Assembly (NCBI RefSeq): GCF_030815955.1
Contig: NZ_JAUSXK010000001.1
Span: 2,852,001-2,916,000, forward strand
Direction: 5' to 3'
Length of the DNA stretch: 64,000 nucleotides
From: Microbacterium murale
GTDB taxonomy: Bacteria; Actinomycetota; Actinomycetes; Actinomycetales; Microbacteriaceae
Below, one piece after another: positions 8,690 through 16,405 of the stretch. The position numbers and the translations under genes were made by a program. The notes below the pieces were generated by a model. That model did no database searches. It saw only the letters and a list, made by a program, of their open reading frames with translations, and was not told where the DNA came from. The first letter of the stretch is position 1, and every line of letters starts with the position of its first letter.

Positions 8690-8751
8690 GGCCTCGCTGG
8701 ATCCTGCCTGACCGCGGCTGCTGTTGCCTGATCAGCCGATCTGCCACGACT

Positions 8752-9855
8752 TCAGCGGATCGACGTCAGGATCTGACCCATCTGACGCACTCGTGCGCTC
8801 CAGTCGATGTCGGCGGCGCTTGCTGACCCCTCCGGCACTGATGACTCGAGCGCAGTTCCCACCGCGTGAGCGAAGTCATCCCCGCCGGCGATCCGGATGC
8901 GCGGGTCCGCGCTATCGCGGAACCCGGCGACCGCGGTCGAGACGACCGGACGTCCGGCAGCCCGGTACTCGTACAGCTTGATCGGATCGAGACTGTCGGT
9001 GAACGTCGTGACCCGGTGCGGCACGATCAGCACGTCGGCATGCTGCAGGAACGCCGGCACATCGTCGCGAGCGACCGATCCGAGGCGCAGCACGCCTGCG
9101 GCGTCGAGCCGGTCGCGGTCGGCCGCGCTGAGTAGATCGGGCCCCGCCAGAACGAGCCGTACCCGGTCTGCGAGCTCATCGGCGACGCGCACGCACAGCT
9201 CCACATCGAGACGGTCGTCATGCAGGGTGCCGAGGTAGAGGGCGACCGGTGCCGGCGGCATGATGCCTGGCCGGGAGGCCTGCGCGCGATATGCCTCGAG
9301 ATCGACGCCGTTGGGCACCAGATGGATGTCGTCGCGCTGCGGGCTCTTTCGACGCACGAGTTCGGGAGAGCACGCGACGACCGCGTCGGCACGATTCAGC
9401 AGCAGAGCCTCGCCTGCGGCGATCCGCTCGAGCTCAGCTGCCGGACGAGCAGCACTCAGCCAGTCGTCAGTGATGTCGTAGAGCGAACGCCAACCGGTGA
9501 GCGCGACGATTCCGGCAGCGGCCGGATCGTTGACCCACAGCAGCGGTGTCGTGAAGCCGAGTTGCGCCGCCGCCCGTCTGATCGCCCGTGCCCTGCGGTC
9601 ATCGCCGCCCGCGTCCCATCGTCGGGGGAGCCACTTCACCGGCCGCAATGTCCAGAGCCGTTCGCCGATGGGCGTCAGCGGGGTACCGAACTGCGGCCCG
9701 CGTCGCCCGCGCAGATCATGCAGCGGATCGTCCGGCGGCTCCACGAACAGCACTCGCAGCATCGGATCGGCGGCGACGAGCCCGGCGATGAGGTGCTGGT
9801 TGCGGCGCCATACGGCATCCCAACGCTCGAGGGAGAGCACGATGAGATCATTCAT
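8752..9855 (-). CDS. Glycosyltransferase family 1/4 (GT-B)
   Basis: 367 residues. The N-terminal half has LIVLSLERWDAVWRRNQHLI and SLYDITDDWL, seen in a group of GT-B enzymes that start with a W-D-x-V-W-R-R-N-Q segment. The C-terminal half has VALYLGTLHDDRLDVELCV (donor-domain start), LVLAGP and SLDPIKLYEYRAAGRPVVST, equivalent to the E-x7-E region. No signal peptide. It is the last gene of a three-gene minus-strand operon (12937-8752) with four-base overlaps, so it probably acts after the two glycosyltransferases encoded ahead of it. Sugar specificity is unknown. Confidence 0.8.
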   Translation of the reverse strand: MNDLIVLSLERWDAVWRRNQHLIAGLVAADPMLRVLFVEPPDDPLHDLRGRRGPQFGTPLTPIGERLWTLRPVKWLPRRWDAGGDDRRARAIRRAAAQLGFTTPLLWVNDPAAAGIVALTGWRSLYDITDDWLSAARPAAELERIAAGEALLLNRADAVVACSPELVRRKSPQRDDIHLVPNGVDLEAYRAQASRPGIMPPAPVALYLGTLHDDRLDVELCVRVADELADRVRLVLAGPDLLSAADRDRLDAAGVLRLGSVARDDVPAFLQHADVLIVPHRVTTFTDSLDPIKLYEYRAAGRPVVSTAVAGFRDSADPRIRIAGGDDFAHAVGTALESSVPEGSASAADIDWSARVRQMGQILTSIR

Positions 9856-10895
9856 GCGAGCCTCCCGGCGATCGCGTCGCGGTACACGGCGTCGGTGCCG
9901 GCGACCTGACGCTCGATCGAGAACTCCGAGAGCGCGCGCTCGCGCGCCGCGGCCGCCAGCCGTCGGCGACGATCCGGATCGTCTGCGAAGGCACGCAGCG
10001 CCGTCGCGGCGTCAGCCACGTCGTCGGGACGGAACAGCGCGCGCTCGTCGAGTCCCTCCAGCAGGTCGAGATGACCGGCCGCACCGGCGGCGATGGGGGC
10101 GAGTCCGAACGACATGGCCTCGAGGACGGCGAGCCCGAGCCCCTCGACCGGGCACGTCGACAGCAACAGGGAAGAGGACTTCAGGAGTTCGGGCACATCG
10201 TCACGGAAGCCGATCAGCAGGGCTGAATCGCGGAGGCCCAGCTCGGCGATGAGCGCTTCGAGTTCGGCGCGGTCGGGTCCTTCACCGAGGATGAGGAGCC
10301 CCCAGTCCTCGGCAGCGAGACCGGATGTCGCGAACGCCCGTACGCCGATCGCGGTGTGCTTCTCGGGCTGCAGCCGCTGCACCATGAGAATGCGGCGCGC
10401 AACGGGGTGACGAGGCTGATCGTCCGAGGTGTTCGTGGCGGCGGGCAGGCCAGGGTGCACCACCGTGCTCGCCATGCCCGTTGCCGCGGCCACGGCCCTG
10501 CTCACCGCGATCTCGGCATCGACTCGGCGGAGGAACGGATCTATCGAAAGGGGACCCGCGTGTGCGCGTCGTCCCGCGAAATGCCGGGTCGACACGAGCG
10601 CGGTCCGGCGGCCGAGCAGGGCGATGGCGGATGCCGCGTCCGCCGCCGTCATGTGCGAATTCACCACATCGGCGGGAGTGCGACGCACTGCTCTCATGAC
10701 GTCGAGCGCGGTGCGCGCGGGGACCGCGTGGACGCCGGCCCGCTCCAGCGTCGAGCTCATGTGCCCGGGGGCACCGCCGGCCACTGTCACATGATGGCCG
10801 TGCTCGGCTTGCGCGGCGGCGAGACGCCTCACGAACTGCTCCACACCCGCGAAGCGGTCGGATGCGATGGTGTGGAGGATGCGCAGCGGCGTCAC
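9852..10895 (-). CDS. Glycosyltransferase family 4
   Basis: 347 residues. PLRILHTIASDRFAGVEQFV is the classic N-terminus of GT4 enzymes; ILMVQRLQPEKHTAIGVRAF begins the donor domain; CPVEGLGLAVLEAMSFG is the E-x7-E donor motif. The GTG at 10895 has AGGAGG six bases upstream; the frame remains open to 11654 but that part only shadows the fusion gene. Both ends overlap neighbours by four bases (ATGA and GTGA), so translation is coupled. Donor sugar is not predictable. Confidence 0.85.
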   Translation of the reverse strand: MTPLRILHTIASDRFAGVEQFVRRLAAAQAEHGHHVTVAGGAPGHMSSTLERAGVHAVPARTALDVMRAVRRTPADVVNSHMTAADAASAIALLGRRTALVSTRHFAGRRAHAGPLSIDPFLRRVDAEIAVSRAVAAATGMASTVVHPGLPAATNTSDDQPRHPVARRILMVQRLQPEKHTAIGVRAFATSGLAAEDWGLLILGEGPDRAELEALIAELGLRDSALLIGFRDDVPELLKSSSLLLSTCPVEGLGLAVLEAMSFGLAPIAAGAAGHLDLLEGLDERALFRPDDVADAATALRAFADDPDRRRRLAAAARERALSEFSIERQVAGTDAVYRDAIAGRLA

Positions 10896-12937
10896 CGTGT
10901 CGCCTCCTGCCCTTCTCCGACCGGGCGTTCGTGGACGGCATCCGGACGGAAGCGCGCCTCGACGTGGATCGGACCCAGTCGGTAGTTCGCCGCGCGACGT
11001 CGCGCCTGGGTGCGGCGTTCTCCGCGCAGCACGGCTGCCCGTGCGAGCGCGCCGGCCCATCCGGAGACGCGGGCGACTGCCCACCCGGCGGTGCCGAAGT
11101 GCTTGCGGAAGTAGCGCTCCTGCGACGCGAAGAAGTATGCCTCGCGGTGCCTCGGATCCGTGCTCGTGCCGCCGGCGATGTGCCGTGCGGTCACTTCGTC
11201 GACGACGCGGTGCCGCCAGCCGAGTCGGTGCGCACGATAGGCCCAGTCGGTCTCCTCCGCGTAGAGGAAGAAGCGCTCGTCGAAGCCGCCCACCTGCGCG
11301 AGCGCCTCGGCACGCAGCAGCAGAACCGACCCGATCACGAAGTGCGCTCCGCGCTGGAAACGTCCGAGGCCCACGGCATCCATGACCGCCCGGTGCGGGG
11401 TGGGGAACGGCCACTCCACTCGAGCACGACGGCCGTCGCCGTCGACCTGGGCCGGCCCGACGCTGGCGAGCGACGGATCGGCGCGGAGCGCCCGCTGCAG
11501 CTGCTCGATGCCTGCCGGGTCGATCTCGGCATCCGGGTTCAGCAGCAGTAGATCGGCGCCGGCGATCAGACGGTCGGTCAGAGCGAGGTTCACCGCCGCA
11601 CCGAATCCGAGATTCGCTCCGGAATCGCGGTAGCGCACGCCGAGATCGCGGCACAGCGCAGCGATCTCAGGCAGCGAGGAGTTGTCGATCACGGTCACGG
11701 CGAGCCCGGCGACGGGCTCGAGCGCTCTGCGCAGCATCTGCGGCGCCCCGTACGCCACGACGATGATCTCGACGGGGCCAGGAACTTCTGCGTTCTCGGC
11801 CACTGGTGAACCGTTCGCGGCACCGCGTACGACCGACCGGTACAGGTCCTGGTACGCGCCGGCCACGCTGTCCCAACTGCACTCCGCGGCGCGCGCCCGC
11901 CCGGCGGTCACCAGCTCGGCGCGTCGGGGACCGGCGGCTTCGACCAGCGCTGCGGCGAGAGCGGTGGGATCCTCTCTCGGCACGACGATGCCCGCACCGC
12001 CGACGACGTCTGGCAGGGCGCCGGCGTCGCTGGAAACCACCGGCACCCCCATCGCCATGGCCTCGACCGCGACGCGGCCGAATTGCTCGGTCCACCCCGG
12101 CCGGGGCACGGACGGCACCGCCAGCACGTCGATGGAACGGTAGAAATCTTCCACCCGTGCGGGATCGACTGCCCCGATCACGGCGACGCGATCCGCGATC
12201 CCGCGCTGTGCCGTCCAGTCGTCCAGGCTGCTCTCGAGTGGCCCGGATCCGCCGATCCGCGCGTGCAGCCGAGGGTCGAGCGCGAGGGCGTCGAGAAGCG
12301 TGGCGATGCCCTTCTCCGGCACCAGGCGCCCGAGCATCCCGACCGTGATGCGGTCGGTGTCTCGGCCATCTGCCGGGTCAGCGCCGGCCGCAGCGACTCC
12401 CGAAGTCGGATCTGCTTCGGAGACCGTGTCCACTCCGAGCGGGATCACTCGAGCGCGACCGGCGAAGCCCTTGGCCTCTGCGATCCGTGCCGCCTCGGTG
12501 TTGCACGCCGAGATGCCGCCGGCGCGGCCGAGCGCCCACCTCTCCAGCCAGCGGAACGGCGCCGGGTAGCGCTTCTGCAGGTTCTGCGCGGTGTAGAGCA
12601 CGACCGGAGCACTGTTTCGCCGCAGCATCCGCACCACGAGCACTTCGGCGGTGCTGAGGGCGAACGGCTCCTCGTGGATGTCGATCACGTCCCATTTCTC
12701 GCCGAGAGCGCGCCACAGCGGCCGTGGGTCATAGACGAACAGCGCCGGATGAGTCCCGAAAGCGCGGGCGGGGATGACGTTCTCGTCAGCGCCAGCATCC
12801 AGCTCGACCCAGACGCCGCCCGCATGCCAGCGCCGTGCAGTGATCAGCGCGACATCATCGCCCCGCCGGCGGAGGGCCCGCTCCCGACCCCGCCATGCGG
12901 CGACCGCGGCGCTGTGCGAAATCCGAAGTACCCGCAC
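10892..12937 (-). CDS. Two-domain glycosyltransferase: GT4 fused to GT2
   Basis: 681 residues. Residues 1-390 are a GT4 enzyme: VRVLRISHSAAVAAWRGRER at the start, ITVGMLGRLVPEKGIATLLD, and EQFGRVAVEAMAMGVPVV as the donor motif. Residues 400-660 are a GT2 enzyme: VEIIVVAYGAPQMLRRALE, DSGANLGFGAAVN, LLLLNPDAEID (metal-binding) and FFLYAEETDWAYRAHRLGW (catalytic ED). This second half resembles rhamnosyltransferases of the WbbL group. One polypeptide could add two sugars in turn. The GTG at 12937 is preceded by GGGGAGG four bases away, which favours it over ATGs up to 13063. First gene of a minus-strand operon with the two genes ending at 9852 and 8752. Confidence 0.85.
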   Translation of the reverse strand: MRVLRISHSAAVAAWRGRERALRRRGDDVALITARRWHAGGVWVELDAGADENVIPARAFGTHPALFVYDPRPLWRALGEKWDVIDIHEEPFALSTAEVLVVRMLRRNSAPVVLYTAQNLQKRYPAPFRWLERWALGRAGGISACNTEAARIAEAKGFAGRARVIPLGVDTVSEADPTSGVAAAGADPADGRDTDRITVGMLGRLVPEKGIATLLDALALDPRLHARIGGSGPLESSLDDWTAQRGIADRVAVIGAVDPARVEDFYRSIDVLAVPSVPRPGWTEQFGRVAVEAMAMGVPVVSSDAGALPDVVGGAGIVVPREDPTALAAALVEAAGPRRAELVTAGRARAAECSWDSVAGAYQDLYRSVVRGAANGSPVAENAEVPGPVEIIVVAYGAPQMLRRALEPVAGLAVTVIDNSSLPEIAALCRDLGVRYRDSGANLGFGAAVNLALTDRLIAGADLLLLNPDAEIDPAGIEQLQRALRADPSLASVGPAQVDGDGRRARVEWPFPTPHRAVMDAVGLGRFQRGAHFVIGSVLLLRAEALAQVGGFDERFFLYAEETDWAYRAHRLGWRHRVVDEVTARHIAGGTSTDPRHREAYFFASQERYFRKHFGTAGWAVARVSGWAGALARAAVLRGERRTQARRRAANYRLGPIHVEARFRPDAVHERPVGEGQEATR

Positions 12938-13034
12938 ATTGCCTCCCCAGGATATGCTCTGTGTGAGCAACACTATCCGTCCATCCATGCGCTGGGGAGT
13001 GCGGGACGGATAGCAGCCTTCTGGGGAGGCAAAC
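12938..13034. promoter_or_regulatory. Palindromic divergent promoter region
   Basis: The gap between the fusion glycosyltransferase (minus) and the GT4 gene (plus) is nearly symmetric. GCCTCCCCAG at the left end mirrors CTGGGGAGGC at the right end; each is the ribosome site of its own gene. Between them CTATCCGTCC (12972-12981) and GGACGGATAG (13003-13012) form a perfect ten-base inverted repeat around a further CTGGGGAG. TATGCT (12953-12958, plus) and TATCCT on the minus strand are -10 candidates. The repeat may be an operator or a leader hairpin. Confidence 0.5.
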
Positions 13035-14237
13035 GTGGGGAACTCGTACTCGAGTGCGCGCACTCTGCGCGTCGTGCATCTCGATCACACCACCGTGCGC
13101 GGCGGCGCCGAGCTCGCTCTCGTGCGCCTGCTCGCCGCAGAGCAGTCCGCCTCGGAACACGCATGGATTCCGGCGGTGCTTGTGCCGGCGATCGACGAGG
13201 ATGACGTGTTCGCCGAGCTGCCATCGTCAGTCATCCGACGCACGCGCGGGGTGCGTCAGAGCGCAGGGGGCAGCGGCTCGTCGCCCCTGCGGCTGGCCGC
13301 GCTCGCCGCACGTCTGCTGTATCAGGCCGTGCTCACCCGAACCCACCCGAATGTCCGAACGGCCGACGTCGTCATCGCGAACAGCACCAGGGCCGCGGCG
13401 TACGCGGCTCTGGCCCTTCAGCTCTCGCGCACGCCGCTGGTCGTGCAGCTGCGCGACATGATCGACGAGGAGAGCCTCGGTGCGCTCGGGTATCGCCTGA
13501 TGACGAAGGTCGTGCTGCCGCGGGCGGATGCCGTGATCGGAAACTCCCGGACCACCCTCGCCGGGGCCCTTCCGTTCCTGCGGCCAGGGGTGGCGGCAGT
13601 CGTCATCCACAGCGCATCCGGACTGACGCTCTCCCTCGGCCGGACGCGGCAGGCGCGACCGGCCGGTCCGCTGCGGATCGGGATGCTGGCACGCATCGAT
13701 CCCTGGAAGGGACAGCTCGAACTGCTCGAGGCGTTCGCTGCGGCGTTCCCGACCGGGACGGCGCAACTCGAACTCGCCGGGGGAGCGCCGTTCGAGCAGG
13801 CCGGGTTCGCCGAGCGGCTCAGCGAGCGCGCTGCAGAACTCGGAATGGCAGACCGCGTGCGCCTGCTCGGGCACGTCGACGACACCGCCGCGCTGCTGGC
13901 GCGCTGGGACATCGCGGTGCAGTACTCCACCCGCGCCGAGCCGATGGGGCAGAACGTGCTGCAGTACCTCGCCGCGGGCGCCGTCACCGTGGTCGCCGCC
14001 GAAGGCGGGCCTGTGGAGTGGGTCGACGACGGTGTCAACGGACGAACCGTACCGCCGCGCAGGGTGGACGAGCTGACCAGGGTGCTGCGTGAGCTGGCCG
14101 ACGATCCCGCGCAGTGCGAGCGTCTGAGCGCTGCGGCTGCGCAGACGCCGGGGCTGCTCGACGATGCCGCCGTCGCCGCGGCACACGCCGAGGTGTTCCA
14201 CGACGTGCGCCGCGTGCGGCCGGGTCGTCGGGCATAA
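13035..14237 (+). CDS. Glycosyltransferase family 4
   Basis: 400 residues. LRVVHLDHTTVRGGAELALV opens the acceptor domain (GGAE is the glycine-rich loop of GT4 enzymes). LRIGMLARIDPWKGQLELLE starts the donor domain and STRAEPMGQNVLQYLAAGAV takes the place of the E-x7-E motif, with Gln where Gly-Leu is usual. The GTG at 13035 has GGGGAGG with a five-base spacing. It is the first plus-strand gene from the palindromic divergent promoter. A nine-base gap follows before the nucleotidyltransferase gene, which has its own leaderless promoter. Confidence 0.85.
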   Translation: MGNSYSSARTLRVVHLDHTTVRGGAELALVRLLAAEQSASEHAWIPAVLVPAIDEDDVFAELPSSVIRRTRGVRQSAGGSGSSPLRLAALAARLLYQAVLTRTHPNVRTADVVIANSTRAAAYAALALQLSRTPLVVQLRDMIDEESLGALGYRLMTKVVLPRADAVIGNSRTTLAGALPFLRPGVAAVVIHSASGLTLSLGRTRQARPAGPLRIGMLARIDPWKGQLELLEAFAAAFPTGTAQLELAGGAPFEQAGFAERLSERAAELGMADRVRLLGHVDDTAALLARWDIAVQYSTRAEPMGQNVLQYLAAGAVTVVAAEGGPVEWVDDGVNGRTVPPRRVDELTRVLRELADDPAQCERLSAAAAQTPGLLDDAAVAAAHAEVFHDVRRVRPGRRA

Positions 14238-14240
14238 GCT
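14235..14240 (+). promoter_or_regulatory. -10 element of a leaderless gene
   Basis: TAAGCT, six bases before the GTG at 14247; it overlaps the stop codon of the GT4 gene. Confidence 0.5.
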
Positions 14241-14246
14241 GACGCC

Positions 14247-15110
14247 GTGGACTCGATGGAGACGACCCCGATCTCACTCGATGTGCGGATCGAGTTCAGC
14301 CGTGCCGCGATCGAGGTGATCGCACGACGCCTCGGCATCCGCGTGCTGCACATCAAGGGGTCGACTCTGGACAGCACTCTGCGCCGACGTAGACGAAGCG
14401 GGACCGACGTCGATGCGATCGTCGATCCGCTCTCGGTTCCGGCCATGCACGATGCGCTGATCGGCCATGACTGGACGCTCTACAGTTCCTTCACCGAGGG
14501 GTCGCCGTTCGGGCATGCGCAGACCTATCATCACGCGGAGTGGGGCTACGTCGACCTGCATCGTCGATTTCCCGGGATCGCTCTGCCCGATCAGGACGCG
14601 TTCGACGTGCTGTGGGCAGGGCACGGCACCCATTTCGCTGCAGGGATCGAATGCGCGGTTCCATCGGTGGATGCGCAGGCGGTGCTGTTCGTGCTCAATG
14701 CCGCGCGCGATCTCGACGTGCTGGGAGAAGAGGCGCGCGCGTTGTGGTCCGCTCAGGGCGAGGAGGCGCGGATCCGCCGGTCGAGGCTGGTGAGGATGCT
14801 GCACGCCGAGGTCGCGTTCGGCGCCGGCCTCGGCGATCTGGAACGATATCGCGATCGGCGGGAGTACCTGCTCTGGAAGACGGTGTCGCAAGGCGGTGGA
14901 CGGCTCGCGGAGTGGTGGGGTCGGATCAAAGCGGCCCCCACCTTCGGAGACGCGCTGCGCACGGCCGCGCAGGCGCCGCGGGTCAACCGTGCAGTGCTCG
15001 CGCACGAACTGGGCCGGGAACCCCGTCCCATCGACGTGCTCTTCGCCTTTGCACGGCGAATCGACGCGGCGTTGCGGAGCATCCGACCGCGACCACGGGG
15101 GCGATCATGA
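14247..15110 (+). CDS. NTP_transf_5-type nucleotidyltransferase family protein
   Basis: 287 residues. LHIKGSTLDSTLRRRRRSGT followed by DVDAIVDPLSVPAMHDAL is the K-G-x-x-L ... S-x-D-x-D pattern of the uncharacterised nucleotidyltransferase family (Pfam NTP_transf_5), with the two aspartates as metal ligands; WGYVDLHRRFPG supplies the third acidic residue. Members are often encoded beside PqqD-like and HPr-kinase-like proteins, in lasso-peptide clusters (such as paeninodin) and in polysaccharide loci; both partners are present here. It starts at GTG 14247 from a leaderless promoter and overlaps the PqqD-like gene by four bases (ATGA). The substrate may be a peptide, a lipid carrier or a sugar; I cannot tell. 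Confidence 0.75.
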   Translation: MDSMETTPISLDVRIEFSRAAIEVIARRLGIRVLHIKGSTLDSTLRRRRRSGTDVDAIVDPLSVPAMHDALIGHDWTLYSSFTEGSPFGHAQTYHHAEWGYVDLHRRFPGIALPDQDAFDVLWAGHGTHFAAGIECAVPSVDAQAVLFVLNAARDLDVLGEEARALWSAQGEEARIRRSRLVRMLHAEVAFGAGLGDLERYRDRREYLLWKTVSQGGGRLAEWWGRIKAAPTFGDALRTAAQAPRVNRAVLAHELGREPRPIDVLFAFARRIDAALRSIRPRPRGRS

Positions 15111-15373
15111 CGCGCTTCGCTCAGGCCCCGGATGTCGGCGTGATAGACGATGGCATCCGCGTGTTCGCTGCGGCCCTTCCCGACGGGCCGGTCGTCGTGC
15201 TCGCCGATATCGCGGCGGCCGTGTGGCGTGCTGCCCCGGGGCGGGACCTGCACGCCCTGGCGGTACGGCTGATCGAAGATGGAATCTGCACGGAAGATGA
15301 CGCGCACTCGGATGCAGTGCTGTTCACGCACGCGCTGATCGACGTGAAACTGCTGCATGAGGAGGAATTCTGA
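15107..15373 (+). CDS. PqqD-like protein
   Basis: 88 residues. VVLADIAAAVWRAAPG followed by DLHALAVRLIEDG is the core of the PqqD/RRE fold, a small winged-helix protein that binds leader peptides of ribosomally made, modified peptides and presents them to modifying enzymes. The usual N-terminal beta-hairpin (VIDDGIRVFAAALPDGPVVV) is present. The gene overlaps the nucleotidyltransferase gene by four bases and the MauE-thioredoxin gene by one base, so the three are made together. In HPr-kinase-associated systems PqqD-like proteins have no proven peptide partner. No short leader-peptide gene was found next to it. Confidence 0.75.
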   Translation: MTRFAQAPDVGVIDDGIRVFAAALPDGPVVVLADIAAAVWRAAPGRDLHALAVRLIEDGICTEDDAHSDAVLFTHALIDVKLLHEEEF

Positions 15374-16401
15374 TGGAACCGGAGTTCATGGCAGCCCCGC
15401 TCATCCTCGCTGGCGTGCTCGTCGCCAGCGGGGTGGCGAAGCTGCGGCAACCGGAAGACGCCGCCGCATGGGAGGAGCTCGGTGTTCCCGCCGTTCTGCG
15501 CCGCGGCTGGCTGATCCGGCTGCACCCGTGGGGAGAGGGGCTGCTGGCCGCCGCGCTGCTGGCCCTCGGCGGGGTGCTGGGCGCGCTCGCGTCGGCATGC
15601 GCCGTCATCCTGTTCGGCGCGTATCTACTGCTCGTGACGCGCCGTCTGGCCGCCGGCGCGGACGCCTCATGCACCTGCTTCGGCGCACGCGAGCCGATCA
15701 CGGCTGTCACCGTGGTGCGCAATGCGTGGTTCCTGCTCCTGGCGGTCTTCGCGACCGCCGTCACCTGGAGCACGCCGCTGCTCGGGGGGCCGCTCGCCGC
15801 ACTCGGAGACCAGTGGTCGTGGCTGGTCGGCATCGCGGCGGGCGCTTTCACAGTCGCGCTCGTGTTGTGGCACCCGGCATCCGTCGCCAGCGCCCTCGAC
15901 GCCGGAGTGCCGACGATCGGAGGCCGGAACACGCAAGGCGCTGAGGGCGCCGCGGGGAGCGATGCCGACCCGGCGGAGTACATCCGCACCCGTACGCCCG
16001 CTGTGCCCGTGACGCTGGCCGACGGCAGCACGGTGAATCTGCGCCAACTCGCCGCGCGGGGCCCGATGCTGCTGCTCGCAGTGAAGGAGGACTGCGGGGC
16101 GTGCCGCCCAGTGATTGAGGCGACGCCGGGCTGGCGCGAGCTGCTGCCGGAGGTGTCGGTGAGGTTCCTGCTGTGGCCGGCTCCGGAGAACAGTGCACTC
16201 ACCGAGCTCACCGAGCCGCAGTCTCTGCACGATCCGTACTTCTACGTGCAGGGCTCGATCGCCGATTGGGCGACGCCGACGGCCGTGCTCATCGGTGCCG
16301 ACGGCTACCTGGCAGGCGGGCCGGTGTCAGGGTTCGACGAGGTCTCCGAGTTCGTCGGCGATATTTACGAGAGCCTGCACGGGGTGCGGCCGCAGCACTG
16401 A
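15373..16401 (+). CDS. MauE-like membrane protein fused to a thioredoxin-like domain
   Basis: 342 residues. Residues 1-160 have four predicted membrane helices. They include the MauE/DoxX-type signature: PLILAGVLVASGVAKLRQPE at the start and a Cys-x-Cys-Phe-Gly (SCTCFG) between helices three and four. Residues 205-340 form a thioredoxin-like domain with a CGAC active site (VKEDCGACRPV) and the cis-proline region WATPTAVLI. MauE helps form disulfides in methylamine dehydrogenase, so this protein probably moves electrons across the membrane to or from a disulfide-containing exported protein. The four-cysteine Tat protein at 8148 is an obvious candidate substrate (inference). The ATG overlaps the PqqD stop; the stop is only four bases from the convergent DUF4012 gene. 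Confidence 0.8.
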   Translation: MEPEFMAAPLILAGVLVASGVAKLRQPEDAAAWEELGVPAVLRRGWLIRLHPWGEGLLAAALLALGGVLGALASACAVILFGAYLLLVTRRLAAGADASCTCFGAREPITAVTVVRNAWFLLLAVFATAVTWSTPLLGGPLAALGDQWSWLVGIAAGAFTVALVLWHPASVASALDAGVPTIGGRNTQGAEGAAGSDADPAEYIRTRTPAVPVTLADGSTVNLRQLAARGPMLLLAVKEDCGACRPVIEATPGWRELLPEVSVRFLLWPAPENSALTELTEPQSLHDPYFYVQGSIADWATPTAVLIGADGYLAGGPVSGFDEVSEFVGDIYESLHGVRPQH

Positions 16402-16405
16402 AGCG

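Noticed and set aside
9852..11654. A 600-residue version of the GT4 protein
   Set aside because: The extra part is Arg-rich shadow of the GT4-GT2 fusion; AGGAGG before GTG 10895 marks the real start.
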